From NCBI GenBank assembly GCA_963772555.1, contig CAVYXQ010000003.1:1-64000 (forward strand): a DNA stretch of 64,000 nucleotides, given 5' to 3'. The position numbers were made by a program, and so were the translations under genes. The notes under the pieces are model-generated. The model made no database searches, was not told the origin of the DNA, and was given only the letters and a program-made list of their open reading frames with translations. This stretch comes from Roseiarcus sp963772555. Lineage in GTDB: Bacteria; Pseudomonadota; Alphaproteobacteria; Rhizobiales; Beijerinckiaceae. Below, piece by piece: positions 33,422 to 43,275 of this stretch (positions within the stretch are counted from its first letter, which is position 1; every line of letters begins with the position of its first letter).

Positions 33422-33646
33422 CGCGGCGTCATGGTGCCGGACATGACCACACCCTCGCAGTCTATCGGCGCGTGAGCATGTAGGTTCGATGCGATGAATC
33501 GCCCGGCCGAAGGCGGCCTCGGCCTCGCGATTCATAGTTTTCTACACCAAAAAAGGGTCAGGGTCGCCAAGAAGAGCGGATTCGCTATTCTTTCCCTTAC
33601 CAGCAAATTCGGCCGGCTCCACGGTTCCTGGGAGCCCGAACCGCCG

Positions 33647-35206
33647 CTACTGCTGCTGATCGCCCGTCCGCGCCCCGGTTGCCGGCGTCTTGAACGCGTC
33701 GATCGGCAGGGGCCCGAAGAGTCTCGAAACGTCATCGGCGGAGGCAGGCGCGACCTCCTTGATCATCGCGCCCGGGCCGACATTGGGAATGGGCATCGGC
33801 GGCAACGGCGCGGTCAATTCGGCCGCGCGGGCGAGCAGCGCGTCGTCGTTGGGCGCGGTCGGCGTCTCGGCCAAGGCCAGCGCGTCTGTCACGGCCGGAA
33901 TGCCGCTTCCGACAATGGCCTTCGGCAAGCCGATCGGATTGGCGAGGCCGAACCGGGGGATCGCTTTGACCCGGACGCCGGCGTCCGGCGCCGAGGCGAC
34001 GACGAGCCTTGCCGGGCGAACGGGGGGCAGGGGTACGGCCGATCCGGTCGCATCGGGCGCGAGATCGATTGGCTTAACAGGAGGCAGAGGGAAACTCGCG
34101 ACCGCGAGCTGCTGACCGAGGTCGCTCGGTCGGCGCGGCGGCGGCGGAGCAAGGTAGAGCGCCGCGACGGGACTGCGGACCTTCACTGGCGCCGCGTCGC
34201 CGACGTCGCTTTCGACGTTCGGCTGCTCGAGCGTAGCCACCACCTGCGGTTTCAGCGTAGCCTGCTTCGGCGCCGGGGCGTCGGCCGGCGCCGGGCCCGC
34301 GTAGGCGGGGCCAGTCGGCAGATCGCGCTTCGCCTTGGCGACGGCGTCAGGACCGGCGTCGGCGATCTGGACCGTCGAAGCGCTGCCGCTTCTGCCGCTT
34401 CGCGCGCCCGCTAGCGTCTCCTGTCCGGAACTCTCCTCCGCATCGTCGTCGCCCCCGCCACGCGCGCCAAACAACCAGGCGAAGAAACCGCCGCTGCTCG
34501 CGGTCTGCACGTCCCCGCCGCGGGCCTCGATCTCGGCCCGCGCCTGATCGTAGCCCGGCATCGGCTGGCCATCGGAGGGAATGAAAATCGTCTTGCCGTC
34601 GGGGAAGAGGCGCGTCAGCGCGTCCCGGCTCATGCGCGGCCAATAGCGCACCGAGCCGCTGTCGATATGCACCCAGGGCGTGGACCCGGTTGGGTAGAAT
34701 CCGACGCCCCCCTCCTCCATCCGCATCGCGATGTCGCGGATGCGGGCCGGTCCGACATCGATGAAATGCGCGTCGATCGCCTTGCCCTGCATGTGCTGCG
34801 AGTGTTCGGCGACCTGACGCGACCGCCGGCGCAGCATCGCATTGGTCTGCGGCGACCGATAGCCGGAAAGCACATCGATCGGCTCCCGCGAGCCCGATTC
34901 GCGATAGACTTCCCAGATGATGTCGAAGAGCTTCGGGTCCATTTTCGTCGGCTCGTCGAGTCGCCAGTCGCGCATGAACCAGTTCAGCTTGTCGAGCACC
35001 GCCTGGTCGTAGACGCCGTTCACCATGTAGGTGAATGAGCCCGATTCGTTGGTATGCGAATTGGAAAAGACGACGGTGCGCGTATCGCCGTTGGCGACTG
35101 CCGATTCGGTCGAGTTCGGGATGATCGAGGCAGCGAGCAGAATTGCCGCGACCGCAGCCTGCGAGAGCATCTCCCGGCGCCTGTTCCCGCTGCCCGTCGC
35201 CAACAT
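33647..35206 (-). CDS. DUF882 (peptidase M15-like) exported protein
   Basis: About 519 residues. An N-terminal export signal with arginines (NRRREMLSQAAVAAILLAA) precedes a DUF882/YcbK-type M15 domain at roughly residues 60-200 of this product: LSGYRSPQTNAMLRRRS, AEHSQHMQGKAIDAHF and TPWVHIDSGSVRYW carry the zinc-ligand pattern H-x6-D...H. The remaining 300 residues are low-complexity, rich in Pro, Ala and Asp, unusual in length for the family. It likely trims or binds peptidoglycan peptides in the periplasm. It neighbours an L,D-transpeptidase in the same orientation. The start is uncertain between 35206 and an ATG at residue 13. Confidence 0.82.
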   Translation of the reverse strand: MLATGSGNRRREMLSQAAVAAILLAASIIPNSTESAVANGDTRTVVFSNSHTNESGSFTYMVNGVYDQAVLDKLNWFMRDWRLDEPTKMDPKLFDIIWEVYRESGSREPIDVLSGYRSPQTNAMLRRRSRQVAEHSQHMQGKAIDAHFIDVGPARIRDIAMRMEEGGVGFYPTGSTPWVHIDSGSVRYWPRMSRDALTRLFPDGKTIFIPSDGQPMPGYDQARAEIEARGGDVQTASSGGFFAWLFGARGGGDDDAEESSGQETLAGARSGRSGSASTVQIADAGPDAVAKAKRDLPTGPAYAGPAPADAPAPKQATLKPQVVATLEQPNVESDVGDAAPVKVRSPVAALYLAPPPPRRPSDLGQQLAVASFPLPPVKPIDLAPDATGSAVPLPPVRPARLVVASAPDAGVRVKAIPRFGLANPIGLPKAIVGSGIPAVTDALALAETPTAPNDDALLARAAELTAPLPPMPIPNVGPGAMIKEVAPASADDVSRLFGPLPIDAFKTPATGARTGDQQQ

Positions 35207-35427
35207 CCTTCCTTTCTGAACCGAAACTTCAGCCCAAATGCCTGCCGCTGCAACCTTGATACGGGAATCCGCCACGCCTCGGCAGCAGTCCCGCCCCACT
35301 TTCGCCCGCTGCGCCGCCTCGCCGAGTCTGCATCTTGCCGCGGGCGCCCATCGAACTTCTGTGACCTCAAGATCACAGAAACCTTAGAATTGAACTGTAA
35401 GCCGTATAGGCCGAGTTCGCCGGCATT

Positions 35428-37269
35428 TCAATCTTGACGTTCCGCGGTCAGTGTGTCTGCGACCTTTCGCGCCAGCCCATAGACATCCGGGCGCTGTTGC
35501 AAGTCCCCGAATTCGTCAATAAAATCTGTAAAGTACTCGATATGGATGGGCACTGGCCGTGGCAGGAAGACGGTTTTTTCCGGGCCGCCGATCGCCGCAT
35601 CGATTCGCGCCTCGGGCCATCCGAGCACAAGCTCCGCGAGCCGGATCGGGTCCTCGACGCGCACGCAGCCGTGGCTGAAGGCTCGCCGATCGGCGTCGAA
35701 TAGCTCTTGCGACGGCGTATCGTGCAGGTAGACGGAGAAATCGTTCGGAAACATGAAGGCGAGCCGGCCCAGCGCGTTGCCGTCGCCCGGGAGCTGGCGC
35801 ACGGTGATGTGGCCGTCGAGCGTCTTCACCTCGTATCCGTGATGACTGAGGTAGCCGAGCCGCGACATCATCTCCTTCTTGATGATGGAGTCCGGCACCC
35901 GCCATGACGGATTGATCAGCACGTAGCGCACCACGTTCGAGAAGATCGGCGTTGGCGTCTCCGGTTTGCCGACGACCACCCGGGCGCGGTGAATGACTGC
36001 GTCGCCCTCGAGCACCTCGACCGAATAGTCCGGGACGTTCACCTCGATTCGCCGCTCGCCCATGTCGCGCGGCTGCCAGCGCCACATTTCCATGTTGGCG
36101 AGGATTGCCAGGCGCTCGCGCGCGCTGCCGGGAGAAAGCGGGGCCGGACGGGGCGCAGCGCGCTTCCTGCGACCGCGCGGCCGGTCGGATTCCGGATCAA
36201 CGCCCGGATCGATGGCGATGTCGTCGATCGGCTCGTCGGCCGAGGCGTCGATATTGAGATCGATCGCCGCTCTGCTCGGCCGCCGTCCTGCGCGCGGCGG
36301 GGCCTCCGCCAGACGCTTCAAAGCGTCGCGCAGCTCGCGATAGCCTTTCTGCGGCGGGTTGAATTCGGCGAGCCGGGCGCCGGGGTCGGGGGCCGAGGCG
36401 GTCTCCTCGAGCGCGACGCCGGGATCGACCACGTTGCGCTCGGCCGAGACGAGGCGCGAGATGCGCCAGGGCGCGACCCGCGATCCGCTGGCCTGTTCGG
36501 CGTAGGCGACGACGGCCTCGGCGATCGCCGTCTCCGCCTGCGCCAGATCGTGCGGCGGAAGGCCAGCCTCAACGTGGCGCGGCACGTCGAGGGCGGACAG
36601 ATTGAGGCCGTCGTCGGGCGCGCGCTGCAATTGCGCCAGCGCCGCGCGGCCGGCCGCGGTCAGGCCGGTCTGGGCGACCCAGACAGGCGCGAACCCATGG
36701 CTGGCGTAGAACGCGCCGATTGCGGCCCGGGCGCCGCGCCAGTCGCCTTCGCCGAGCGGGTTGATCGCCGCGTCGTCAACGATGAGCCGCACCAGCGCCG
36801 CCTCCATCGCCGTTGGAACCGGCTCTGGCGGCGGGCTTTCCGACCGCGTCGGAACCCGCGGACGAGGCGGCGCTTCGACAGCCGGCGGCGGCCGAATTTC
36901 GACCTCCGCCGATGAGGCTCGCCCGGAAGTCTGGGCCACTCCAACTGTGTCGTCAGTCGCGGCGCGGAGGGGGCCCGGCCCCGCATCGATGTCGAACGGC
37001 CCCGGAGCGAAAGATGGGGATTCGACGAGCTCGGCCGCCGCATGCGGGGCGTTGAACACGGCCAAGAGCGGGCTTGCCGCGTCTTCGCTTGGGTCGAAAG
37101 CCGGCCTTAGCTCGACAGCGGAAGGCTCGACGTTGCTCGCCGCGAGCGCGGGACGAAGCTCTTCAGCGCCGACCGCGCGCGCGCCACAGGCTACCGCCGC
37201 AAGGGCGACCCCCTTCCACAGGACCAGGCGAAGCAGGTTTCGGCAGCCTAGGCTCACACGTCGATCCAT
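35428..37269 (-). CDS. L,D-transpeptidase (YcbB/LdtD-like)
   Basis: A 613-residue exported protein. The signal region is LLRLVLWKGVALAAVACGA. A Pro-rich stretch and a scaffold region follow (WVAQTGLTAAGRAALAQLQ, a peptidoglycan-binding-like segment). The YkuD catalytic domain lies at about residues 400-560, with VVVGKPETPTPIFSN, VLINPSWRVPDSI and the active-site motif AFSHGCVRVEDP containing the His and Cys. It forms 3-3 cross-links in peptidoglycan in the periplasm. Together with the DUF882 gene downstream it forms a cell-wall pair typical of Rhizobiales. The scaffold carries a long basic and acidic insert (about residues 330-385), longer than usual. Confidence 0.9.
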   Translation of the reverse strand: MDRRVSLGCRNLLRLVLWKGVALAAVACGARAVGAEELRPALAASNVEPSAVELRPAFDPSEDAASPLLAVFNAPHAAAELVESPSFAPGPFDIDAGPGPLRAATDDTVGVAQTSGRASSAEVEIRPPPAVEAPPRPRVPTRSESPPPEPVPTAMEAALVRLIVDDAAINPLGEGDWRGARAAIGAFYASHGFAPVWVAQTGLTAAGRAALAQLQRAPDDGLNLSALDVPRHVEAGLPPHDLAQAETAIAEAVVAYAEQASGSRVAPWRISRLVSAERNVVDPGVALEETASAPDPGARLAEFNPPQKGYRELRDALKRLAEAPPRAGRRPSRAAIDLNIDASADEPIDDIAIDPGVDPESDRPRGRRKRAAPRPAPLSPGSARERLAILANMEMWRWQPRDMGERRIEVNVPDYSVEVLEGDAVIHRARVVVGKPETPTPIFSNVVRYVLINPSWRVPDSIIKKEMMSRLGYLSHHGYEVKTLDGHITVRQLPGDGNALGRLAFMFPNDFSVYLHDTPSQELFDADRRAFSHGCVRVEDPIRLAELVLGWPEARIDAAIGGPEKTVFLPRPVPIHIEYFTDFIDEFGDLQQRPDVYGLARKVADTLTAERQD

Positions 37270-37441
37270 CAGCCGAGGGTTAGCGGCAAGTTCAAAACTT
37301 TATATGAATGCGGATCGTTCGCACGGGAAAATTGAGTCCCGGCGCGTCTCTGCGGAAATTCGTCCTTCCTGCTGCCCGTCGCGGCCTCGACAACGGCTGT
37401 GCGACAGGACTCGTTCGTCGGACCGGCGCCTCAGGCGCGTC

Positions 37442-38930
37442 TCACGCGGCAGCGTCGTCGATCAAATCGTCCGCGATCCCGCTGTCCTTCATCTTCCGGT
37501 AGAGGGTCGAGCGGCCGATGCCAAGCTTGCGCGCGACTTGGGACATCCGCCCGCGATAGTAGGCGAGGGCGAAGCGGATGGATTCGGCTTCGATCTCTTC
37601 CAGCCGGCGGACGTCGCCGCTGTCGTTGATGAGCCGCAGCGCGTGCGGGTCGCGCGTCTCGATCGTGAGCGTCCGGAACGCCGGCGGCTCGACCGGGTCG
37701 GCGCCGACCGGCGGCGACGCCGGCGGTATCAGCACCTCAAACCCCTCGACTTGCGCCGCGATCTGGGGAAACTCGGCAGTGGTCAGTTCGTCTCCGTCGG
37801 CGAGCACCACGGCCCGGAACAGCGCATTTTCGAGCTGACGGACGTTCCCGGGCCAGTCGTAGGCCGTCAGAAGGGCGAGCGCAGCGGGGGAAATCCCCCG
37901 GATGCGCTTGCCTTCTTCGGCGCAGAAGCGGGCAAGAAAGCGCATGGCGAGGTCGGGGATGTCGCAGGCGCGCGCGCGCAGCGGCGGGATCGAGATTGGA
38001 AACACGTTGAGACGGTAGAAGAGATCCTGGCGGAAACGGCCGGCCTTCACGAGTTCGATCAGGTTTCGGTTGGTCGCCGAGACGATGCGGACATCGACCT
38101 TGAGCGGACGCCGCGATCCGACCGGATCGATCTCGCCGTCCTGCAGGGCCCGCAGGAGCTTCACCTGGGCGTCGAGCGAGAGCTCGCCAACTTCGTCGAG
38201 GAACAAGGCGCCGCCATTCGCCTCGGCGAACTTGCCAGCGTGCTTCTCCGTGGCGCCGGTGAAGGAGCCTTTCTCGTGCCCGAACAGGATCGATTCGACG
38301 AGCGTCTCGGGCAGCGCGCCGCAGTTGACGCAAACGAAGGGCTTGCCCCGCCGCTCCGAGCTGCCCTGGATGGCGCGCGCTATCAGTTCCTTGCCCACTC
38401 CCGATTCGCCTTCGATCAGGACGGGGATGTTGGACTTCGCCGCCCGTTCAGCGAGACGCAGCGTGCGCGCCATCAACTCGGCCCTGGTCACGATGTCGCG
38501 AAAGCCGAGTTCGCGTGCGCTGCGACGCGTAGCGCGGCGCAATTCGTCCTCGAGCGCATCGACGCGCAGCGCGTTCCTGATCGACACCTGAAGCCGCTCG
38601 GCGCCGACCGGCTTGACGACGAAGTCGATCGCGCCGGCCCGCATGGCCGAAATCACCGCTTCGATCGAACCGTGCGCGGTCTGCACGATCACGGGCGCCG
38701 CCATCTCCCGCCGGCGCATTTCGGCGAGCACGCCCATGCCGTTGAGATCCGGCATCACGAGATCGAGAATGAGGAGACTGACCGGCGGCCGGTCGCGGGC
38801 CTCGAGACGCGCCAGCGCGGCCTCGCCGGAATCGACCGAACTCGACATCGTAGCCGAACCGCCGCGCCATCGCCTCCATGAGGCGCCGCTGGATCGGGTC
38901 GTCGTCCACGATGAGGATGAGGGCGGCCAT
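37442..38930 (-). pseudogene. Sigma-54-dependent response regulator, interrupted by a frameshift
   Basis: The first 30 codons (MAALILIVDDDPIQRRLMEA...GYDVE) are the start of a receiver domain with the acidic pocket. The frame then breaks near 38840 and continues one frame over as SVDSGEAALARLEARD and LLILDLVMPDLNG (phosphorylated Asp). The rest is an intact NtrC-type protein: Walker A GESGVGKE, sigma-54 loop GSFTGATEKHAGKF, Walker B ALFLDEVGEL, arginine finger region, and a Fis-type helix-turn-helix SQVARKLGIGRSTLYRKM. Removing one T from the gagttcgg segment would restore VESVDSG. Either this is a sequence error or a regulator lacking the receiver pocket. A late start at 38848 would give a 468-residue protein without the acidic pair. 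No histidine kinase is adjacent. Confidence 0.8.
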
Positions 38931-39101
38931 TGAGATCCTGAGCGGCGGCGATCGCCGGCGAAAGCGTTGCGCCAGATTCGGACATCGCGGTAAACGCCAT
39001 GTTAATGGCGCGCAGCGAACCGCCTGGTCCCTTAAAAGCGCCGTTTTGCCGGCGCGAAGGATCCGGCTGAAGCCCAAGGCAAAAGCAAGAGGTCTCGCCC
39101 G

Positions 39102-40940
39102 ATGACATTGCCATTCGATTCTGTCCGCGCCGCGTCGCCGCCGTCGCCCGCCTCGACGGACCTCGGCGCGCTGCCGCAGTGGCGTCTCGACGATCTCTAC
39201 GCAAGCATGGATTCGCCGCGCTTCGCCGCCGATTTCGAGCGCGCGCGGCGCGAGGCGAAAAGCTTTGCCGAAACCTGGCGCGGCAAGCTCGCGGCGATCG
39301 CCGGCGCGGACCACGCCGGCGAGCGGCTGGCCGAGGCGGTCAAGGCGTACGAGGCGCTGCAGGACCTCATCGGCCGGGTCATGTCCTACGCTTCGCTCCT
39401 CTATGCCTCCGACACCAGCGACGGCGCGCGGGCGAAGTTCTACGGCGACACGCAGGAGCGCGTCACCGCGCTCGCGGGCGACCTGCTTTTTTTCGAGCTC
39501 GAGCTCAACCGCATCGACGACGCCCGGCTCGAGGCGGCGATGGCGACGCCGGCGCTCGCCCATTACCGGCCCTGGCTCGAGGACATTCGCAAGGAGAAGC
39601 CGCATCAGCTGCCCGACGACATCGAGCAGTTGTTCCTGGAAAAGTCGGTCTCGGGAGCGGCGGCGTGGAACCGGCTCTTCGATGACACCATGGCGGCGCT
39701 GCGCTTCGATTTCGAGGGCGAGAGCCTGACGCTCGAGCCGCTGCTCGGCAAGCTCCAGGATCGGGACGAAAAGAAGCGCGAGGCGGCCGCCAACGCGCTC
39801 GCCGCCACCCTCGGCGGCAACCTGCGGCTCTTCTCGCTCATCACCAACACGCTGGCGAAGGACAAGGAAATCTCGGACCGCTGGCGCAAGTTCGCCGACG
39901 TCGCCGATTCGCGCCATCTCGCCAACCGCGTCGAGCCGGAGGTGGTCGAGGCCCTGGTCGCCGCGGTGACGGCGGATTATCCGCGCCTTTCGCATCGCTA
40001 CTACGCGCTGAAAGCCCGGTGGTTCGGCAAGGAGCGGCTGGCGCACTGGGACCGCAATGCGCCGCTGCCCGACGCGCCGCAGCGGGTCTTCGCCTGGGAA
40101 GCCGCGCGCGATACGGTGCTTAGCGCCTATGCCGGTTTCTCGCCGCGCATGGCCGACATCGCCCGGCAATTCTTCGACGAGGGCTGGATCGACGCGCCCG
40201 TCAGGCCGGGCAAGGCGCCGGGCGCCTTCGCCCATCCGACGACGCCCTCGGCGCACCCTTACGTGCTCGTCAATTATCTCGGCAAGCCGCGCGACGTCAC
40301 GACGCTGGCGCACGAGCTCGGTCACGGCGTGCATCAGGTGCTCGCTTCGGTCAACGGCGCGCTCATGGCGCCGACGCCGCTGACGCTGGCCGAGACGGCG
40401 TCGGTGTTCGGCGAAATGCTGACCTTCCGTTCGTTGCTCGCGGCGACGACGGACCCGGCCGAGCGCAAGGCGATGCTGGCCGGGAAGGTCGAGGACATGC
40501 TCAACACCGTCGTCCGGCAGATCGCCTTCTACAAGTTCGAGCGCCTCGTCCATCTCGAGCGCCGCAACGGCGAACTGACCCCCGAGCGGATCAGTGAGCT
40601 CTGGATGAGCGTCCAGGGCGAGAGCCTGGGGCCGGCGATCGAGCTCAAGCCGGGCTACGAGACCTATTGGGCCTATATCGGCCACTTCATCCATTCGCCG
40701 TTCTATGTCTACGCCTACGCGTTCGGCGATTGCCTGGTGAACTCGCTCTATGGCGTCTACCAGCGCTCGCGCGAGGGCTTCGCCGATCGCTATCTCGCGA
40801 TGCTGGCGGCCGGCGGTTCGAAATCCTACGCCGAGCTGCTCGCGCCCTTCGGCCTCGACGCGCGCGATCCGGCCTTCTGGAGCATCGGCCTTTCGGTGAT
40901 CGAGCGGATGATCGGCGAGCTCGAGGCCTTGCCGGCGTGA
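39102..40940 (+). CDS. pepF: Oligoendopeptidase F (M3 family)
   Basis: A 612-residue cytosolic zinc peptidase. The HExxH motif is in TLAHELGHGVHQ (near residue 403), with the third ligand glutamate in PLTLAETASVFGEM. The N-terminal helical PepF domain (QWRLDDLYASMDSPRF, LPDDIEQLFLEKS) and the late YAYAFGDCLVNSLYGVYQ match PepF/M3B proteins of full length. It degrades short oligopeptides. It is monocistronic and divergent from the response regulator. Codon use is typical of the genome core. Confidence 0.94.
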   Translation: MTLPFDSVRAASPPSPASTDLGALPQWRLDDLYASMDSPRFAADFERARREAKSFAETWRGKLAAIAGADHAGERLAEAVKAYEALQDLIGRVMSYASLLYASDTSDGARAKFYGDTQERVTALAGDLLFFELELNRIDDARLEAAMATPALAHYRPWLEDIRKEKPHQLPDDIEQLFLEKSVSGAAAWNRLFDDTMAALRFDFEGESLTLEPLLGKLQDRDEKKREAAANALAATLGGNLRLFSLITNTLAKDKEISDRWRKFADVADSRHLANRVEPEVVEALVAAVTADYPRLSHRYYALKARWFGKERLAHWDRNAPLPDAPQRVFAWEAARDTVLSAYAGFSPRMADIARQFFDEGWIDAPVRPGKAPGAFAHPTTPSAHPYVLVNYLGKPRDVTTLAHELGHGVHQVLASVNGALMAPTPLTLAETASVFGEMLTFRSLLAATTDPAERKAMLAGKVEDMLNTVVRQIAFYKFERLVHLERRNGELTPERISELWMSVQGESLGPAIELKPGYETYWAYIGHFIHSPFYVYAYAFGDCLVNSLYGVYQRSREGFADRYLAMLAAGGSKSYAELLAPFGLDARDPAFWSIGLSVIERMIGELEALPA

Positions 40941-41130
40941 TCGGCCAAGGCGCTCGGCGCTGAGGGGCGGAGCCGACGCGAGAAGCCCGGCGGGGACGCG
41001 GCGCCGTCTCCGCCACTGCTTTCAGAAACCTGCCGGATGCTGCAAATCCCGTGCGCGGGGCCTTCCAAAAGGCTGCAAAAACTTGCCAAAAATTGCGATT
41101 CCTTTCCCGGAATCCGGACTTATCAATGGC

Positions 41131-41766
41131 TTATGGACGAACGTAAGGGAAAAAGCTGGCGCCAGCCATGACGCCGTTCGGCAGTAGCGTCGCCGGGGCG
41201 GGCGGCGCTGATTGCAGGAGCGCCGGCGGGGCGTCTTGCGCCTCGGCGACGACGGGCGGCGGGAGGGCGGCTGAATCGCCATCCGGTTCCGGCGGCGGCC
41301 CGGCGGGCGCCGCGTCGTCTTTGGGCGCTTCCCGGAGCCCCTCCGCGAGAAACCCGCGTCTCAGGCGGGCGACGATCGAATCCATGACCACTTGGTCGCC
41401 GGCCGTATAGACCCGCTCCGGCGGCGCAGCGGTCTCAGCCACGAGCGCGTGATAGCGGTCGAGCCGGTCGATCACCCGGATGAACGGGGCGATCGCCCGG
41501 ATGTCGCCACGGGAGAGCGCATCGCCGGCGACCCGCATCGCCTGGCCCAGCCGGTCGAGCTGCATGTGGGCGTGGGCGGCCCCGGAGACCGCCTCGCGCT
41601 CCTTCAGGAATTGCGTGACGATCTGCCGGACGCGCCGCTCTTTCAGTCCGACCTCGGCGGCGACCTCGTCATAGGCCCATCCTTCGCGCAGCCGCTCGAG
41701 AATGCGCTTCGTCCGCGCCGCTCGGCTGAACCGCGTCTGCCGCCGGCCCGGCCTCTCCTCGTCCAT
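41131..41766 (-). CDS. Small helix-turn-helix protein with Pro/Ala-rich tail
   Basis: A 211-residue protein. A basic N-terminus (RRQTRFSRAARTKRILERL) leads into a helix-turn-helix (WAYDEVAAEVGLKERRVRQIV). A helical segment with AGDALSRGDIRAIAPFIRVI and DRLDRYHALV follows, then about 60 residues rich in Pro, Ala and Asp. It resembles small DNA-binding proteins of transposon or phage origin but I cannot name a family. The ATG at 41766 has a gagg site ahead. Longer in-frame starts run into the palindromic repeat cluster and are rejected. Confidence 0.65.
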   Translation of the reverse strand: MDEERPGRRQTRFSRAARTKRILERLREGWAYDEVAAEVGLKERRVRQIVTQFLKEREAVSGAAHAHMQLDRLGQAMRVAGDALSRGDIRAIAPFIRVIDRLDRYHALVAETAAPPERVYTAGDQVVMDSIVARLRRGFLAEGLREAPKDDAAPAGPPPEPDGDSAALPPPVVAEAQDAPPALLQSAPPAPATLLPNGVMAGASFFPYVRP

Positions 41767-41857
41767 GCTCGTCCTCGTTTCCTTCTTTGTCTTTAACAGA
41801 AAGATAACACAGACGTTCTGATTTTGACAAGCTTTTTCGCCGCCGCCTGTGCCAGCC

Positions 41858-42286
41858 CCTCGCCGTCCTGCACGGGCTTGACCCGTGCATCCAGGGCTGC
41901 GTGGGTCGTGATTTGCGAAGCTCGGCACCTGGATGCCCGGCTCAAGGCCGGGCAGGACGCGCCCCAAGGCCTGCGCCAGCTCTCGCCGTCATCGCCCCAA
42001 GGCCTTTCGCCAGCCCCTCGCCGTCCTGAACGGGCTTGACCGAGCATCCAGGTAGCGCCGGAGACATTTGCCAGACCTCGGCTCTTGGATGCCCGGCTCT
42101 AGGCCCCAGGCCTGCCCCGGCCCCTCGCCGTCCTGCACGGGCTTGAGCCGTGCATCCAGGGTTACGTCAGATGACACTTGCGAAAGCTCGGCTCCTGGAT
42201 GCCCGGCTCAAGGCCGGGCAGGACGCGCCCCAAGGCCTGCGCAAGCCCCTCGCCGTCCTGCACGGGCTCGACCCGTGCATCCAGGG
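41858..42286. repeat. Cluster of alternating palindromic repeats (A-B-A-B-A-B-A)
   Basis: Two hairpin units alternate. Unit A (cctcgccgtcctgcacgggc, then ttgacccgtgcatccaggg) lies near 41858, 42017, 42122 and 42247 and folds through cacggg/cccgtg. Unit B (cctggatgcccggctcaagg, then ccgggcaggacg) lies near 41928, 42083 and 42192 and folds through gcccggc/gccgggc. The second A and second B copies have lost hairpin symmetry. The units resemble REP-type elements common in alphaproteobacteria. No gene lies inside. Confidence 0.8.
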
Positions 42287-42355
42287 TCGCGTTAAATGGG
42301 CGTACCCTCGAAGGTCTGGATGGCGATGCTCCGAGATGTAATGGATCTGGTATTA

Positions 42356-42802
42356 TTATTCCTTGGCGAATTCTATACATGGGTCGGGATTGCCGCAATG
42401 TTTACCGGCTCCGAATTTGATGTGTGAACTGCCCGCCGGAATTGTGTCCGACATTCCCGTCAATTTCGAGCCAACAAACAGGGGAGCCTTGTCAATACGG
42501 TCGAGCTTAACCTGATAACTGTTTCCCGCGTTTGAACAGATGCTCATGGCGCCACTGATCCAGGTGCTTCCGTCGGGCTTCTTGCCTACAAATTGCAGCT
42601 CATTCCCTTGCCCCGCACTGATGGTCAGCAACAGGGGCTGGTTGTCCTTTTGATGCAACTCCTTCCACCTGTCGCCCATCTTCTTTTGGGATAGCTGTTG
42701 AGGGGTCGTTAGACATTCTTGAGCGGAAACCGATTCAAACGCGGAGAGCCCAAGCGACATCCAGAAGGTAAGAAAGGCAATTGGATAAGAGAGCTTCTTC
42801 AA
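42356..42802 (-). CDS. Small exported protein of unknown function
   Basis: A 148-residue protein with a clear signal peptide (MKKLSYPIAFLTFWMSLGLS, cleavage near SAQEC). The mature part has four cysteines (ECLTT, SICSNAG, KHCGNPDPCIEF), suggesting two disulphides in the periplasm, and a beta-rich pattern (LLLTISAGQGNELQFVGKKP; GSTWISGAMSIC). I know no family for it. GC content is lower than that of the surroundings, and it stands alone between the repeat cluster and a gene-free stretch, suggesting acquisition. Confidence 0.72.
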   Translation of the reverse strand: MKKLSYPIAFLTFWMSLGLSAFESVSAQECLTTPQQLSQKKMGDRWKELHQKDNQPLLLTISAGQGNELQFVGKKPDGSTWISGAMSICSNAGNSYQVKLDRIDKAPLFVGSKLTGMSDTIPAGSSHIKFGAGKHCGNPDPCIEFAKE

Positions 42803-43275
42803 TGGTTCCTCCCCGGATCGCGCCGCTCACGGATCGCAGCTTCAGGTGGTGCGGGCCCGCTGGCGTAAGTTTGTCGGCGGGGCGGATATAGGACGACGGT
42901 ATCCAAGTCTTGCGGACGAATCAAGAACGTGCGGCGTTGTGTAGCAACCTCCCGAGCTTGCTACATGATGCCGCAATTCTCCTGAGCGGATGCTCCTGGG
43001 CTCCCGGTCCGGGCGAGCGGACCAACCGAAATCGTATGACGCCTTTCGTCGGACGAGAAGGAGAAGCGCATGATCCTGGGTTTCAGGGCGTCGCGGGACG
43101 ATGCCCGGGAACGCGGGCCGCGATGAAAGGCTCATTCGAACAATGATCCTTTCGCATCGTCATCTTCCTTTGGCCCGGGAAATCGGGTAGCGCGCTTCCT
43201 ATATCCTCCGGACGGGCATCGACGCGGGGCTGCCGCCCTGCCTCTCCCATCAACCCCAAAGGCGGGAAATCCCTG
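42803..43275. other. Gene-free stretch
   Basis: About 470 bases without a convincing gene, repeat or terminator. The right end must carry the promoter of the ABC1-type kinase gene. Confidence 0.45.

Noticed and set aside
38448..40694. 748-codon minus-strand frame covering pepF
   Set aside because: Most of it is antisense to pepF. Only its last part, where it reads MAALILIVDDDP, is real, and that belongs to the response regulator.
41767..41967. Longer N-terminus for the helix-turn-helix protein at 41131
   Set aside because: The extra residues are translated from the palindromic repeat cluster (GLEPGIQ and similar), while the internal ATG at 41766 has its own ribosome binding site.
41858..42286. 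CRISPR array
   Set aside because: The repeats are palindromic, of two kinds and unevenly spaced, with decayed copies and no cas genes nearby.
42162..42398. Small frames within the repeat cluster (peptides such as LDARVEPVQDGEG)
   Set aside because: They are translations of hairpin repeats and recur in several frames. There is no start signal.
42842..43135. 97-codon minus-strand frame in the gap before the ABC1-type kinase
   Set aside because: Low-complexity, no family features and no ribosome binding site.
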